Positions 38,583 through 46,318 of a stretch of 64,000 nt of DNA are shown here, piece by piece. The position numbers and the translations under genes are program-made. Numbering within the stretch: position 1 is the first letter of the stretch; every line of letters starts with the position of its first letter. Source of the DNA: Rathayibacter sp. VKM Ac-2760 (GTDB taxonomy: Bacteria > Actinomycetota > Actinomycetes > Actinomycetales > Microbacteriaceae); NCBI RefSeq assembly GCF_009834185.1, contig NZ_CP047173.1, positions 2,294,001-2,358,000 of the forward strand. Direction: 5' to 3'. Below the pieces are notes generated by a model that saw only the letters and a list, made by a program, of their open reading frames with translations, made no database searches and was not told where the DNA came from.

Positions 38583-39641
38583 TCAGCCGAAGGCGCGCAT
38601 CGACGTCAGCGCGATGAGCCGCGACATCGAGCGGAGGTACTTCTTCCGGTAGCCGCCGCTGAGCATGTCCCCGCCGAAGACCTCGTCGAGCGCGACGCCC
38701 GAGGCGAGCACCGGGATCTGCGCGTCGTAGACCCGGTCGATGAAGGCGACGAGCCGCAGCGCGTCGGTCTGGTCGGTGAGGGTGGCGACGTCGCGCAGCA
38801 CGATCGCGTCGACCCCGTCGATCACCTTGATGTAGCGCGAGGGGTGCACCGAGCCGAGGTGATCGACCGCCGCCCGGAAGGAGTCGTCGGTGACGACCGC
38901 CCCGGCGGGCGCCGACGCGACGAGCTCGTCGATCTCGGCGTCGGTGCGGGTGACCGCGTGGCCCTCGATGTCCCGGCGGCGGTAGTCGGTGCCGTCGATC
39001 CGCATGGTCTGGAAGTGCTCCGCCATCGCGTGGATCTCGCGGAGGAAGTCGGCAGCGGCGAAGCGGCCCTCCCCGAGCGCGTTCGGCGGCGTGTTCGAGG
39101 TCGCAGCGATGCGGGTGCCGGAGGCGACCAGCTCGCCCAGCAGCCGCGTCATCAGCATCGTGTCGCCCGGGTCGTCGAGCTCGAACTCGTCGATGCAGAG
39201 CAGCGCCGAGCCCTTGAGCAGCGACACCGTCGCCGCGTAGCCGAGCGCGCCCACCAGTGCGGTGTACTCGATGAAGGTGCCGAAGTAGGTGCGGCCGGGC
39301 ACCGCGTGCCAGATCGCCGCGAGCAGGTGGGTCTTGCCGACGCCGAAGCCGCCGTCGAGGTACACGCCGGGCTTGACCGCCGGCGCCTTCCTCCGGCCGA
39401 AGCCGAGGAACCCGCCGCCGCCCTTCGCCGACCCGCCGCCGGCCGCGAACGCCCGCAGCGCCTCGACGGCCTCCGCCTGCGAGGGGTACTCCGGATCGGG
39501 CCGGTAGCTCTCGAAGGTGGCTCCCTCGAACTGCCGCGGCGGCACCAGGGTCGAGGCGATCTCGTGGCCGCTGATCTGCGGCGACCGGGTCGTCAGGCTG
39601 CTCGTCGAACGGACGTCGTCGGGGGTCACGCGCTCTCGCAT
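38583..39641 (-). CDS. zapE: ZapE/AFG1-like cell-division ATPase
   Basis: This 352-residue P-loop ATPase has Walker A GGFGVGKTHLLAA (about 97-109), Walker B LLCIDEFELDD and sensor-like IAATSNTPPNALGEGRF. ZapE contacts FtsZ in E. coli, and related AFG1 proteins act in mitochondria. C-terminal segments FIDRVYDAQIPVLASG and GYRKKYLRSMSRL are typical of the family. ATG 39641 is selected because upstream in-frame sequence is antisense of the sulfurtransferase gene. It is divergent from the sulfurtransferase gene and monocistronic. Confidence 0.92.
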   Translation of the reverse strand: MRERVTPDDVRSTSSLTTRSPQISGHEIASTLVPPRQFEGATFESYRPDPEYPSQAEAVEALRAFAAGGGSAKGGGGFLGFGRRKAPAVKPGVYLDGGFGVGKTHLLAAIWHAVPGRTYFGTFIEYTALVGALGYAATVSLLKGSALLCIDEFELDDPGDTMLMTRLLGELVASGTRIAATSNTPPNALGEGRFAAADFLREIHAMAEHFQTMRIDGTDYRRRDIEGHAVTRTDAEIDELVASAPAGAVVTDDSFRAAVDHLGSVHPSRYIKVIDGVDAIVLRDVATLTDQTDALRLVAFIDRVYDAQIPVLASGVALDEVFGGDMLSGGYRKKYLRSMSRLIALTSMRAFG

Positions 39642-39812
39642 CCTGCGTCCGGGCAGGGGCCGGGCACTGTGTCGAACTCTTACGGCGCCGTCCGTGCACC
39701 CGCGCACGAGGGCGCGTACTGTCGCTGAGGGCGGGCTCCAGCGTAGCCCGCTCGCACCGCCGCCCATTCGAGCACCACGCCCGCGCATCGCGCACCATCC
39801 CGGAGGTCCCTC

Positions 39813-40715
39813 TTGTCCGTTGAACTCGATCCGTCGCCCAAGTTCGCCGCCTACGCGCACCCCGAACGACTCGTCAGCGGCGAGTGGCTCGAGCAGCGCC
39901 TCGGCACCCCGGGGCTCGTGGTCGTCGAGTCGGACGAGGACGTGCTGCTCTACGAGACCGGCCACATCCCCGGCTCGGTCAAGATCGACTGGCACACCGA
40001 CCTCAACGACCCGGTCCAGCGCGACTACATCGACGGCGCCGCGTTCGCCGCCCTGGTCGGCGGCAAGGGCATCGCTCGCGACAGCACCGTCGTCATCTAC
40101 GGCGACAAGAACAACTGGTGGGCGGCCTACGCCCTCTGGGTCTTCACCCTCTTCGGCCACGAGGACGTCCGCCTGCTCGACGGCGGCCGCGACAAGTGGA
40201 TCGCCGACGGCCGGCCGATCACGACCGATGCGTCGACCCCGGCCGCGGCCGAGTACCCGACCGTCGAGCGCAGCGACAGCGCGATCCGCGCCTTCAAGGA
40301 GGACGTGCTCGCCCACTTCGGCAACCCGCTGATCGACGTCCGCTCCCCCGAGGAGTTCTCCGGCGCCCGCACCACCGCGCCGGCCTACCCGGAGGAGGGC
40401 GCCCTGCGCGCCGGCCACATCCCCAGCGCGCAGAACGTGCCGTGGGGCAGGGCCGCGGCGGAGGACGGCACGTTCCGCTCCCTCGACGAGCTGAACGGCA
40501 TCTACCGCGACGGCGCCGGCCTGGCCGACGGCGACACCGTGATCGCCTACTGCCGCATCGGCGAGCGCTCCTCGCACACCTGGTTCGTGCTCACCCACCT
40601 GCTCGGCTTCGAGGGCGTCAAGAACTACGACGGCTCCTGGACGGAGTGGGGCAGCGCGGTCCGCGTCCCGATCGTGCAGGGCGCCGAGCCCGGCGAGGCG
40701 CCCGCGCCCCGCTGA
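39813..40715 (+). CDS. sseA: Thiosulfate/3-mercaptopyruvate sulfurtransferase
   Basis: This 300-residue two-domain rhodanese has an N-terminal domain with ETGHIPGSVKIDW and YGDKNNWWAAYALW, without a catalytic Cys. The C-terminal domain carries the active-site loop with C247 in AYCRIGERSSHTW. CRIGERS is the loop typical of thiosulfate sulfurtransferases of actinobacteria. TTG 39813 follows CGGAGG. It is followed on the same strand by a SufE-like gene, so persulfide sulfur may pass between the two (inference). The stop codon lies at the first copy of a 14-bp tandem repeat. Confidence 0.93.
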   Translation: MSVELDPSPKFAAYAHPERLVSGEWLEQRLGTPGLVVVESDEDVLLYETGHIPGSVKIDWHTDLNDPVQRDYIDGAAFAALVGGKGIARDSTVVIYGDKNNWWAAYALWVFTLFGHEDVRLLDGGRDKWIADGRPITTDASTPAAAEYPTVERSDSAIRAFKEDVLAHFGNPLIDVRSPEEFSGARTTAPAYPEEGALRAGHIPSAQNVPWGRAAAEDGTFRSLDELNGIYRDGAGLADGDTVIAYCRIGERSSHTWFVLTHLLGFEGVKNYDGSWTEWGSAVRVPIVQGAEPGEAPAPR

Positions 40716-40755
40716 CCCGTCAGCGCCGACCCGTCAGCGCCGACCCGTCAGCGCC
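40714..40755. repeat. 14-bp tandem repeat, 3 copies, at a stop codon
   Basis: GACCCGTCAGCGCC is found in three nearly identical consecutive copies (40714-40727, 40728-40741, 40742-40755). The first base pair of the array is the GA of the sulfurtransferase TGA stop. Confidence 0.88.
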
Positions 40756-40840
40756 GAGCGTCTCCGAGGGCCCCGTGCACACCCGTGCCGGGGCCCTCTC
40801 CCCTGCGTCCCGCCGCCCGGCGGATGGAAGAATGATCCCG

Positions 40841-41293
40841 ATGACTGCCGACACGCCCACCACCGACGACCTCGGGCCCGCGCTCCGCGAGATCCGGGAC
40901 GAGTTCCTCGCCCTCGAGAAGCCGGAGCGGCTCCAGCTCCTCCTCGAGTTCTCGAACGAGCTGCCCGAGCTGCCCGAGCGCTACCGCGACCACCCCGATC
41001 TCTTCGAGCGCGTCGAGGAGTGCCAGTCGCCCGTCTTCATCGTCGTCGAGTTCGACGGCGACGTGATCCACCTGCACGCGACGGCACCGCGGGAGGCGCC
41101 GACCACCCGCGGCTTCGCCTCGATCCTCGCCCAGGGGCTCGACGGCCTCACCCCGGAGCAGGTGCTCGCCGTGCCAGACGACTTCCCGCAGACCATCGGC
41201 CTCTCCCAGGCCGTCTCGCCGCTGCGGCTGCGCGGGATGAGCGCCCTGCTCGGTCGCACCAAGCGCCAGATCCGCGCGCACCTCGCCGCGTGA
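40841..41293 (+). CDS. SufE-like cysteine desulfurase acceptor protein
   Basis: This 150-residue SufE-family protein accepts persulfide sulfur for iron-sulfur cluster or thiol delivery. The family's Cys is C61 in FERVEECQSPVFIVVEF, and other conserved stretches are GFASILAQGLDGLTPEQVLAVPDDF (in part) and LSQAVSPLRLRGMSALL. ATG 40841 is favoured because GGAAG lies ten bases upstream; ATG 40832 would be too close. It follows the sulfurtransferase gene and overlaps the next reductase gene by 4 bases (GTGA). No sufBCDS genes are in the window. Confidence 0.92.
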   Translation: MTADTPTTDDLGPALREIRDEFLALEKPERLQLLLEFSNELPELPERYRDHPDLFERVEECQSPVFIVVEFDGDVIHLHATAPREAPTTRGFASILAQGLDGLTPEQVLAVPDDFPQTIGLSQAVSPLRLRGMSALLGRTKRQIRAHLAA

Positions 41294-41994
41294 TCCTCCG
41301 GCCGCTCGTCCCCGCCGGCCCGGCGATCCGTCTCGGTGACGACGGCGCGCGAGCGGCGATCGAGACGGCCTACCGGCCCGCCGAGCACGTCCGCGTGCGC
41401 CTGAACATGATCGCGAGCCTCAACGGCTCGAGCATCGGCTCCGACGGCACGAGCGAGACGCTGACCAACCGCGTCGACCGCACGATCCTCGGCGTGATCC
41501 GCGCGCAGGCCGACGTCGTGCTGGTCGGCGCCGCGAGCGTCCGCGCCGAGGGGTACCGCGTGCCGAAGCGCTCGCCGCTCGCGATCGTGTCGGCGACGGG
41601 CGATCTGGCCGGCCACCGGCTCGAGCTGCAGGAGGGCGCGCGCGTGCTCCTGCTCCTGCCGGCCGGCGGCGGTGCTCCGGCGGGGCTCCCCCGCGGCGTC
41701 GAGATCGTCCGGGTGCCGGCCGAGGGCGGGCGGATGGCCGTCGACGCGATCCTGGCCGCCCTGAGCGCCGAAGGGCTCGAGCGCGTCGTCTGCGAGGGCG
41801 GCGCGTCGCTCTCCGGCCAGTTCCTCGCCTCCGGACGCGTCGACGAGATCTGCCTGACCACCGCGCCCCGCGTGGTGCTCCCCGGGCTGCCGGTGGCGGC
41901 GACGGACGCGCGCCTCGACGACGCCTACTCCCTCACCGCGCTCGCCGCCGACGACGCCGGCTTCACCTACGCGCGCTGGAGCCGGACCGGCTGA
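41290..41994 (+). CDS. Pyrimidine reductase / RibD C-terminal family protein
   Basis: This 234-residue protein has the RibD-C/DHFR-like fold: VRLNMIASLNGSSIGSDGTSETLTNRVDR (in part, about 38-65), DVVLVGAASVRAEGY and VVCEGGASLSGQFLASGRVDEICLTTAP (in part). These mark NADPH binding and the substrate pocket in 5-amino-6-ribosylamino-uracil reductases. No deaminase domain or riboflavin genes accompany it, so it may reduce another pyrimidine or pteridine. GTG 41290 overlaps the SufE stop. Its last 32 bp overlap the convergent hydrolase gene. Confidence 0.88.
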   Translation: MILRPLVPAGPAIRLGDDGARAAIETAYRPAEHVRVRLNMIASLNGSSIGSDGTSETLTNRVDRTILGVIRAQADVVLVGAASVRAEGYRVPKRSPLAIVSATGDLAGHRLELQEGARVLLLLPAGGGAPAGLPRGVEIVRVPAEGGRMAVDAILAALSAEGLERVVCEGGASLSGQFLASGRVDEICLTTAPRVVLPGLPVAATDARLDDAYSLTALAADDAGFTYARWSRTG

Positions 41995-43177
41995 GCGCGC
42001 GCTCGCGCAGCCAGCCCTGGACCGAGCCCTCCCAGAGCGCCGCGTCGTCGTTCCACAGCCGGGTGTGCCGCGCACCGTGGAAGAGCACGAGCTCGACCAG
42101 GTCCGGCCGCGCCGCCGCGAGGGCCTCGGAGGGACCGCTCGGCACGAAGTCGTCGTCGACGCTGTGCAGCAGCAGGATCGGCGCGGTCAGCTCCGCGGCC
42201 CGCTCGACCAGGTCCAGCCCGGCCAGCGGGATGTGGCTGCTCTGCCCGGTCAGCGCGACCGACCACGACTGCTGCATCACGGTCAGCGCGAGCGCGGCGA
42301 TCGGCACCGGGATCCCGCGCAGTCTCGCCTGCCCGCGCAGCGTCTCCCGCCAGTCGATCACCGGCGAGTCGAGCACCAGCCCGGTGATCAGATCGCGGCG
42401 GCTCGAGCGCAGCGCGGTCTGCAGCGCGATCGCGCCGCCCATCGACCAGCCGACGAGCACGACCGCGCGAGCGCCGCGCTGCTCGGCGAAGCGGATCGCG
42501 GCGTCGACGTCGCGCCACTCCGTCTCGCCCAGGCCGTAGCGGCCGTCGGGGCTCGCCGGAGCGTCGCCGTCGTTGCGGTAGGAGACCACCAGCGAGGTCA
42601 GCCCGGCCCGGTGGAAGACGGACGTGCCGCGCAGCGTCTCCTCCCGTGTCGTCGCACGTCCGTGCACGTGGATCGCCCAGACGTCCGAGTCCTCGGCCGG
42701 GAAGAGCCAGGCCGGAGCCGCGCCGAACTGCGTCGGCACCTCCTCCGCCGTGAAGCGCAGCCCGGTCGCGCGCGGCGAGGGCAGCAGCCAGCCGTTGACC
42801 CGCCCGCGCGCACCCGGCCGCAGCGTGCCGCGGTCCACGGCGAGCAGCTCCCGGACGACCCGGCCCCGCCCGGTCGCCAGCAGCCGCCCGATCCGCGCGT
42901 GCCCGCGCCCGTGGTCGAACCAGAGGGAGAACCCGCCGCGCACGCCCGTCTCGCGGTCGGCCGCGAGCTCGATCTCGCCCACCTCCCGTCGCACGGCGAG
43001 CACCCGCGCGTCCTGCGCGCGCCGGGAGGGCGGGGTGACGACCCCGCGGACGAAGGCGGTCGTCAGGGCTCCCGCGCCGAGGGCCGTCGCCGCCGCGAGC
43101 GCCGGAACCGCCAGCAGCCCGGCGACGACCAGACCGGTGCGCCCGCGTTCCGCGGCGTGCCTGCGGGCTTCGAGCAT
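41963..43177 (-). CDS. Membrane-anchored alpha/beta hydrolase
   Basis: This 404-residue protein has an N-terminal hydrophobic helix (GLVVAGLLAVPALAAATALGAG, in part, about 15-35), likely an anchor, and a C-terminal alpha/beta-hydrolase domain. The nucleophile elbow is VLVGWSMGGAIALQ. An acidic residue is plausible in LLHSVDDDFVPSGPSE, and the catalytic His in FHGARHTRLWN. The middle part, with AIHVHGRATTREETLRG, resembles prolyl-oligopeptidase-like or BAAT-type hydrolases. Substrate unknown. The start is ATG 43177, divergent from the DUF3000 gene. Confidence 0.87.
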   Translation of the reverse strand: MLEARRHAAERGRTGLVVAGLLAVPALAAATALGAGALTTAFVRGVVTPPSRRAQDARVLAVRREVGEIELAADRETGVRGGFSLWFDHGRGHARIGRLLATGRGRVVRELLAVDRGTLRPGARGRVNGWLLPSPRATGLRFTAEEVPTQFGAAPAWLFPAEDSDVWAIHVHGRATTREETLRGTSVFHRAGLTSLVVSYRNDGDAPASPDGRYGLGETEWRDVDAAIRFAEQRGARAVVLVGWSMGGAIALQTALRSSRRDLITGLVLDSPVIDWRETLRGQARLRGIPVPIAALALTVMQQSWSVALTGQSSHIPLAGLDLVERAAELTAPILLLHSVDDDFVPSGPSEALAAARPDLVELVLFHGARHTRLWNDDAALWEGSVQGWLRERALSRSGSSARR

Positions 43178-43199
43178 GCGGGAACTCTAGTCTGCGATC

Positions 43200-43799
43200 G
43201 TGCCCGACTTCCCAGCCCCGTCCCAGCTCCCCGAGGAGTTCCGGGCTGCAGCCGAGTCGATCCGCCGGGCGAGCACGCGCTCCGAGCTCACCGTCGCCGA
43301 GATCGCCTCGCCCACCGGCCTCGCTCCCTACGCGCTCGCCCTCTCCGGCGACGTCTCGCCGCGCGCCCACGGCCGCGACTCCGAGCTCGGCACCGGCCGG
43401 TTCATCCTGCTCTACGACCCGGAGGAGCCGGAGCAGTGGGGCGGCCCGTTCCGCGTCGTCTGCTTCGCCCAGGCCCCGCTCGAGATCGAGATCGGCACCG
43501 ATCCGTTCCTCGCCGAGGTCGCCTGGTCCTGGCTGATCGATGCGCTCGACGTCCGCGGCGCGTTCTACACCGCGGCGTCCGGCACCGCCACGAAGGTGCT
43601 CTCCACCGGGTTCGGCGAGCTCGCCGCCCAGGGCGACGGCGCGCAGATCGAGATCCGGGCCTCCTGGAGCCCCGAGGATGCACAGCTCGCTCCGCACGTG
43701 GAAGGGTGGGGGGAGCTGTTGTGCATGCTCGCGGGCCTCCCGCCCGTATCGGGCGACGGCGTGACCTCGCTCGCCTTCCGACGGAACAACCGTGACTGA
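43200..43799 (+). CDS. DUF3000 protein
   Basis: This 199-residue soluble protein matches the actinobacterial DUF3000 family, whose genes sit next to RNase D, as here. Recognisable stretches are PYALALSGDV, GTGRFILLYDPEEPEQWGGPFRVVCFAQAPLE (in part) and WSWLIDALD. The biochemical role is unknown. Its stop overlaps the RNase D start by 8 bases, indicating coupled translation, so a link to RNA processing is plausible but unproven. The start used is GTG 43200. Confidence 0.9.
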   Translation: MPDFPAPSQLPEEFRAAAESIRRASTRSELTVAEIASPTGLAPYALALSGDVSPRAHGRDSELGTGRFILLYDPEEPEQWGGPFRVVCFAQAPLEIEIGTDPFLAEVAWSWLIDALDVRGAFYTAASGTATKVLSTGFGELAAQGDGAQIEIRASWSPEDAQLAPHVEGWGELLCMLAGLPPVSGDGVTSLAFRRNNRD

Positions 43800-44991
43800 T
43801 TACCGTGTCCTCTCCACCCCCGACGAGTTCCTCGCCGCGGTCGACGCCCTCGCCGCCGGCGAGGGGCCCGTCGCCGTCGACGCCGAGCGCGCCTCCGGCT
43901 TCACCTACTCGCAGCGCGCGTACCTGATCCAGGTCTACCGCCGCGGCGCCGGCGCGTTCCTCTTCGATCCGCCCGCGATCGGCCGGATGGACGCCCTCCA
44001 GGCCGTCATCGGCGGCGAGGAGTGGGTGCTGCACGCGGCCAGCCAGGACCTGGCCTGCCTGCGCGAGGTCGGCCTCGACCCGGAGCGGATCTTCGACACC
44101 GAGCTCGCCGCCCGCCTGCTCGGCCTGCCCAAGGTCGGCCTCGGCGCCGTCGTCGAGGATCTGCTGGGCATCCACCTCGCGAAGGAGCACTCGGCCGCCG
44201 ACTGGTCGACCCGCCCCCTCCCGCAGAGCTGGCTCGTCTACGCCGCGAAGGACGTCGAGCTGCTCGTCGACCTGCGCGACCGGATGGAGCAGATGCTCAT
44301 CGAGGCGCGCAAGACCCGCATCGCCCGCGAGGAGTTCGAGGCGACCCTGGCCCGGCAGCCGAAGCCGGTCCCCGCCGAGCCGTGGCGCCGCCTCTCCGGC
44401 ATGCACGCCCTCCGCGGCCCGCGCGCCCTCGCCATCGCCCGCGAGCTCTGGCTGGCGCGCGACGCGTTCGCCCGCGAGCGCGACATCGCCCCCGGCCGCC
44501 TGATCCCGGACTCCTCGATCGTCGCCGTCTCCCGCAACGTCCCCGCCAGTCTCGGCCAGCTCTCCGGCCGCCGCGACTTCACCGGCCGCGCCAGTCGAGG
44601 CGAGGTCGAGCGCTGGTGGGCCGCGATCGAGCGCGGCCAGTCCACCGAGGACCTGCCCAGCCCGGTCCGCCCGGCCGCCGACACGCTGCCCCCGCCGCGC
44701 GCCTGGGGCGACCGCAACCCCGCGGCGGACGCCCGGCTGAAGAGCGCGCGCGCCGTCGTCGGCGAGATCGCCGAGCTGCTCTCCCTCCCCGTCGAGAACC
44801 TGCTCACCCCCGAGCTGCTGCGCCGCCTCGCCTGGCACCCGCCGGAGCCGATCGATCAGGCGTCCATCGCCGCCGAGCTGGAGCGCGCCGGCGCCCGCTC
44901 CTGGCAGATCGACGCGACCGCCGGCTCCATCGCCACGGCGTTTGTGGAAGCCGGGCAAGCACCGGCGGAGAGCACGGAAACCCCTTCGTAG
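43792..44991 (+). CDS. rnd: Ribonuclease D-like 3'-5' exonuclease with HRDC domain
   Basis: This 399-residue DEDD exonuclease has motif I in PVAVDAERASGFTYSQRAYLIQV (in part, D and E at about 25-27), motif II near HAASQDLACLREVGL and motif III near WLVYAAKDVELLVDLRDRM (in part). An HRDC domain follows at about 205-290 (LSGMHALRGPRALAIARELW, RDAFARERDIAPGRLIPDSSI in part). It trims structured RNA such as tRNA precursors. Start GTG 43792 lies inside the end of the DUF3000 gene. The 110-bp gap after it contains a 19/18-bp duplication before the thiolase gene. Confidence 0.93.
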   Translation: MTDYRVLSTPDEFLAAVDALAAGEGPVAVDAERASGFTYSQRAYLIQVYRRGAGAFLFDPPAIGRMDALQAVIGGEEWVLHAASQDLACLREVGLDPERIFDTELAARLLGLPKVGLGAVVEDLLGIHLAKEHSAADWSTRPLPQSWLVYAAKDVELLVDLRDRMEQMLIEARKTRIAREEFEATLARQPKPVPAEPWRRLSGMHALRGPRALAIARELWLARDAFARERDIAPGRLIPDSSIVAVSRNVPASLGQLSGRRDFTGRASRGEVERWWAAIERGQSTEDLPSPVRPAADTLPPPRAWGDRNPAADARLKSARAVVGEIAELLSLPVENLLTPELLRRLAWHPPEPIDQASIAAELERAGARSWQIDATAGSIATAFVEAGQAPAESTETPS

Positions 44992-45040
44992 GAAGAAGCA
45001 AAGGATTCCGGCGCCGGACACCGTCTTCCTACCATCGGAA

Positions 45041-45077
45041 CGATGCCCGGCACCGAGATCGATGCCCGGACCGAGAG
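45041..45077. repeat. 18/19-bp tandem duplication upstream of the thiolase gene
   Basis: CGATGCCCGGCACCGAGAT (45041-45059) is followed directly by CGATGCCCGGACCGAGAG (45060-45077). They differ by one inserted C and the last base. The pair lies in the 5' leader of the thiolase gene. Confidence 0.8.
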
Positions 45078-45101
45078 GGCATCCCGTTTTCAGGAGGCAC
45101 T

Positions 45102-46316
45102 GTGGCCGAGAGATCCGAAGTCGTGTTCGTCGACGGAGTCCGCACTCCGTTCGGGCGGGCCGGTGAGAAGGGCATGTACTGGCAGACCCGGGCCGACGAC
45201 CTCGTCGTCAAGGCCATGATCGGTCTGCTCGAGCGCAACGGCGCCCTGCCGAAGGACCGCGTGGACGAGGTCGCGATCGCCGCGACCACCCAGCAGGGCG
45301 ACCAGGGGCTCACCCTCGGCCGCACCGCCGCGCTGCTGGCCGGCCTTCCGCGTTCCGTTCCCGGCTACGCGATCGACCGGATGTGCGCCGGCGCGATGAC
45401 CTCGGTGACGACCACCGCCGGCGGCATCGCCTTCGGCGCCTACGACGTCGTGATCGCCGGCGGCGTCGAGCACATGGGCCGCCACCCGATGGGCTTCAAC
45501 GCCGACCCCAACCCGCGCTTCCTCTCCGAGCGGCTCGTCGGCGAGGAGGCCCTGAACATGGGCAAGACCGCCGAGAAGATCCACGACCGCTTCCCGCAGC
45601 TCACCAAGAGCCGCTCCGACCACTACGCGCTCCGCAGCCAGCAGAAGCTCGCCGAGGCGTACCGGAACGGCGACATCCAGCCCGACCTGATCCCGGTCGC
45701 CACCCGCAGCGCCGCCGGCTGGGGCCTCGCCACCGCCGACGAGGCGCCGCGCCCCGAGACCACGCTCGAGGGCCTCGCGACCCTGCGCACCCCGTTCCGC
45801 CCGCACGGCCGCGTGACCGCCGGCAACTCCTCCGGACTCAACGACGGCGCCGCGGTCTCGCTGCTCGCCGGCGCCGACGCGGCGAAGGAGCTGGGCCTGA
45901 CCGAGAAGATGCGGCTGGTCAGCTTCGCCTTCGCCGGCGTCGAGCCGGAGATCATGGGCATCGGCCCGGTCCCCTCCACCGAGAAGGCGCTGAAGAAGGC
46001 CGGCCTCGGCATCGAGGACATCGGCCTCTTCGAGCTCAACGAGGCGTTCGCCGTGCAGGTGCTCTCCTTCCTCGACCACTTCGGCATCGACGACGACGAC
46101 CCGCGGGTCAACGAGTACGGCGGAGCGATCGCGATCGGCCACCCGCTCGCCTCCTCCGGTGTCCGCCTGATGATCCAGCTCGCGCGCCAGTTCGAGGCGC
46201 ACCCCGAGGTCCGCTACGGCCTGACCGCGATGTGCGTCGGTCTCGGCCAGGGCGGCTCGGTCATCTGGGAGAACCCGCACTTCGACGGCAAGCGCGCACG
46301 ACGGAAGGGACGCTGA
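45102..46316 (+). CDS. fadA: Acetyl-CoA acyltransferase (thiolase)
   Basis: This 404-residue thiolase cleaves 3-ketoacyl-CoA in beta-oxidation. The nucleophile is C95 in IDRMCAGAMTSV. NEAFAVQVL, the base His in GHPLASSG and the second Cys in AMCVGLGQGGS complete the active site. GTG 45102 follows AGGAGG at a normal spacing. It is followed two bases later by the FadB-like gene, the usual alpha/beta pair of the trifunctional fatty-acid oxidation complex. The gene order supports action on fatty acids rather than on acetoacetyl-CoA alone. Confidence 0.94.
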   Translation: MAERSEVVFVDGVRTPFGRAGEKGMYWQTRADDLVVKAMIGLLERNGALPKDRVDEVAIAATTQQGDQGLTLGRTAALLAGLPRSVPGYAIDRMCAGAMTSVTTTAGGIAFGAYDVVIAGGVEHMGRHPMGFNADPNPRFLSERLVGEEALNMGKTAEKIHDRFPQLTKSRSDHYALRSQQKLAEAYRNGDIQPDLIPVATRSAAGWGLATADEAPRPETTLEGLATLRTPFRPHGRVTAGNSSGLNDGAAVSLLAGADAAKELGLTEKMRLVSFAFAGVEPEIMGIGPVPSTEKALKKAGLGIEDIGLFELNEAFAVQVLSFLDHFGIDDDDPRVNEYGGAIAIGHPLASSGVRLMIQLARQFEAHPEVRYGLTAMCVGLGQGGSVIWENPHFDGKRARRKGR

Positions 46317-46318
46317 TC

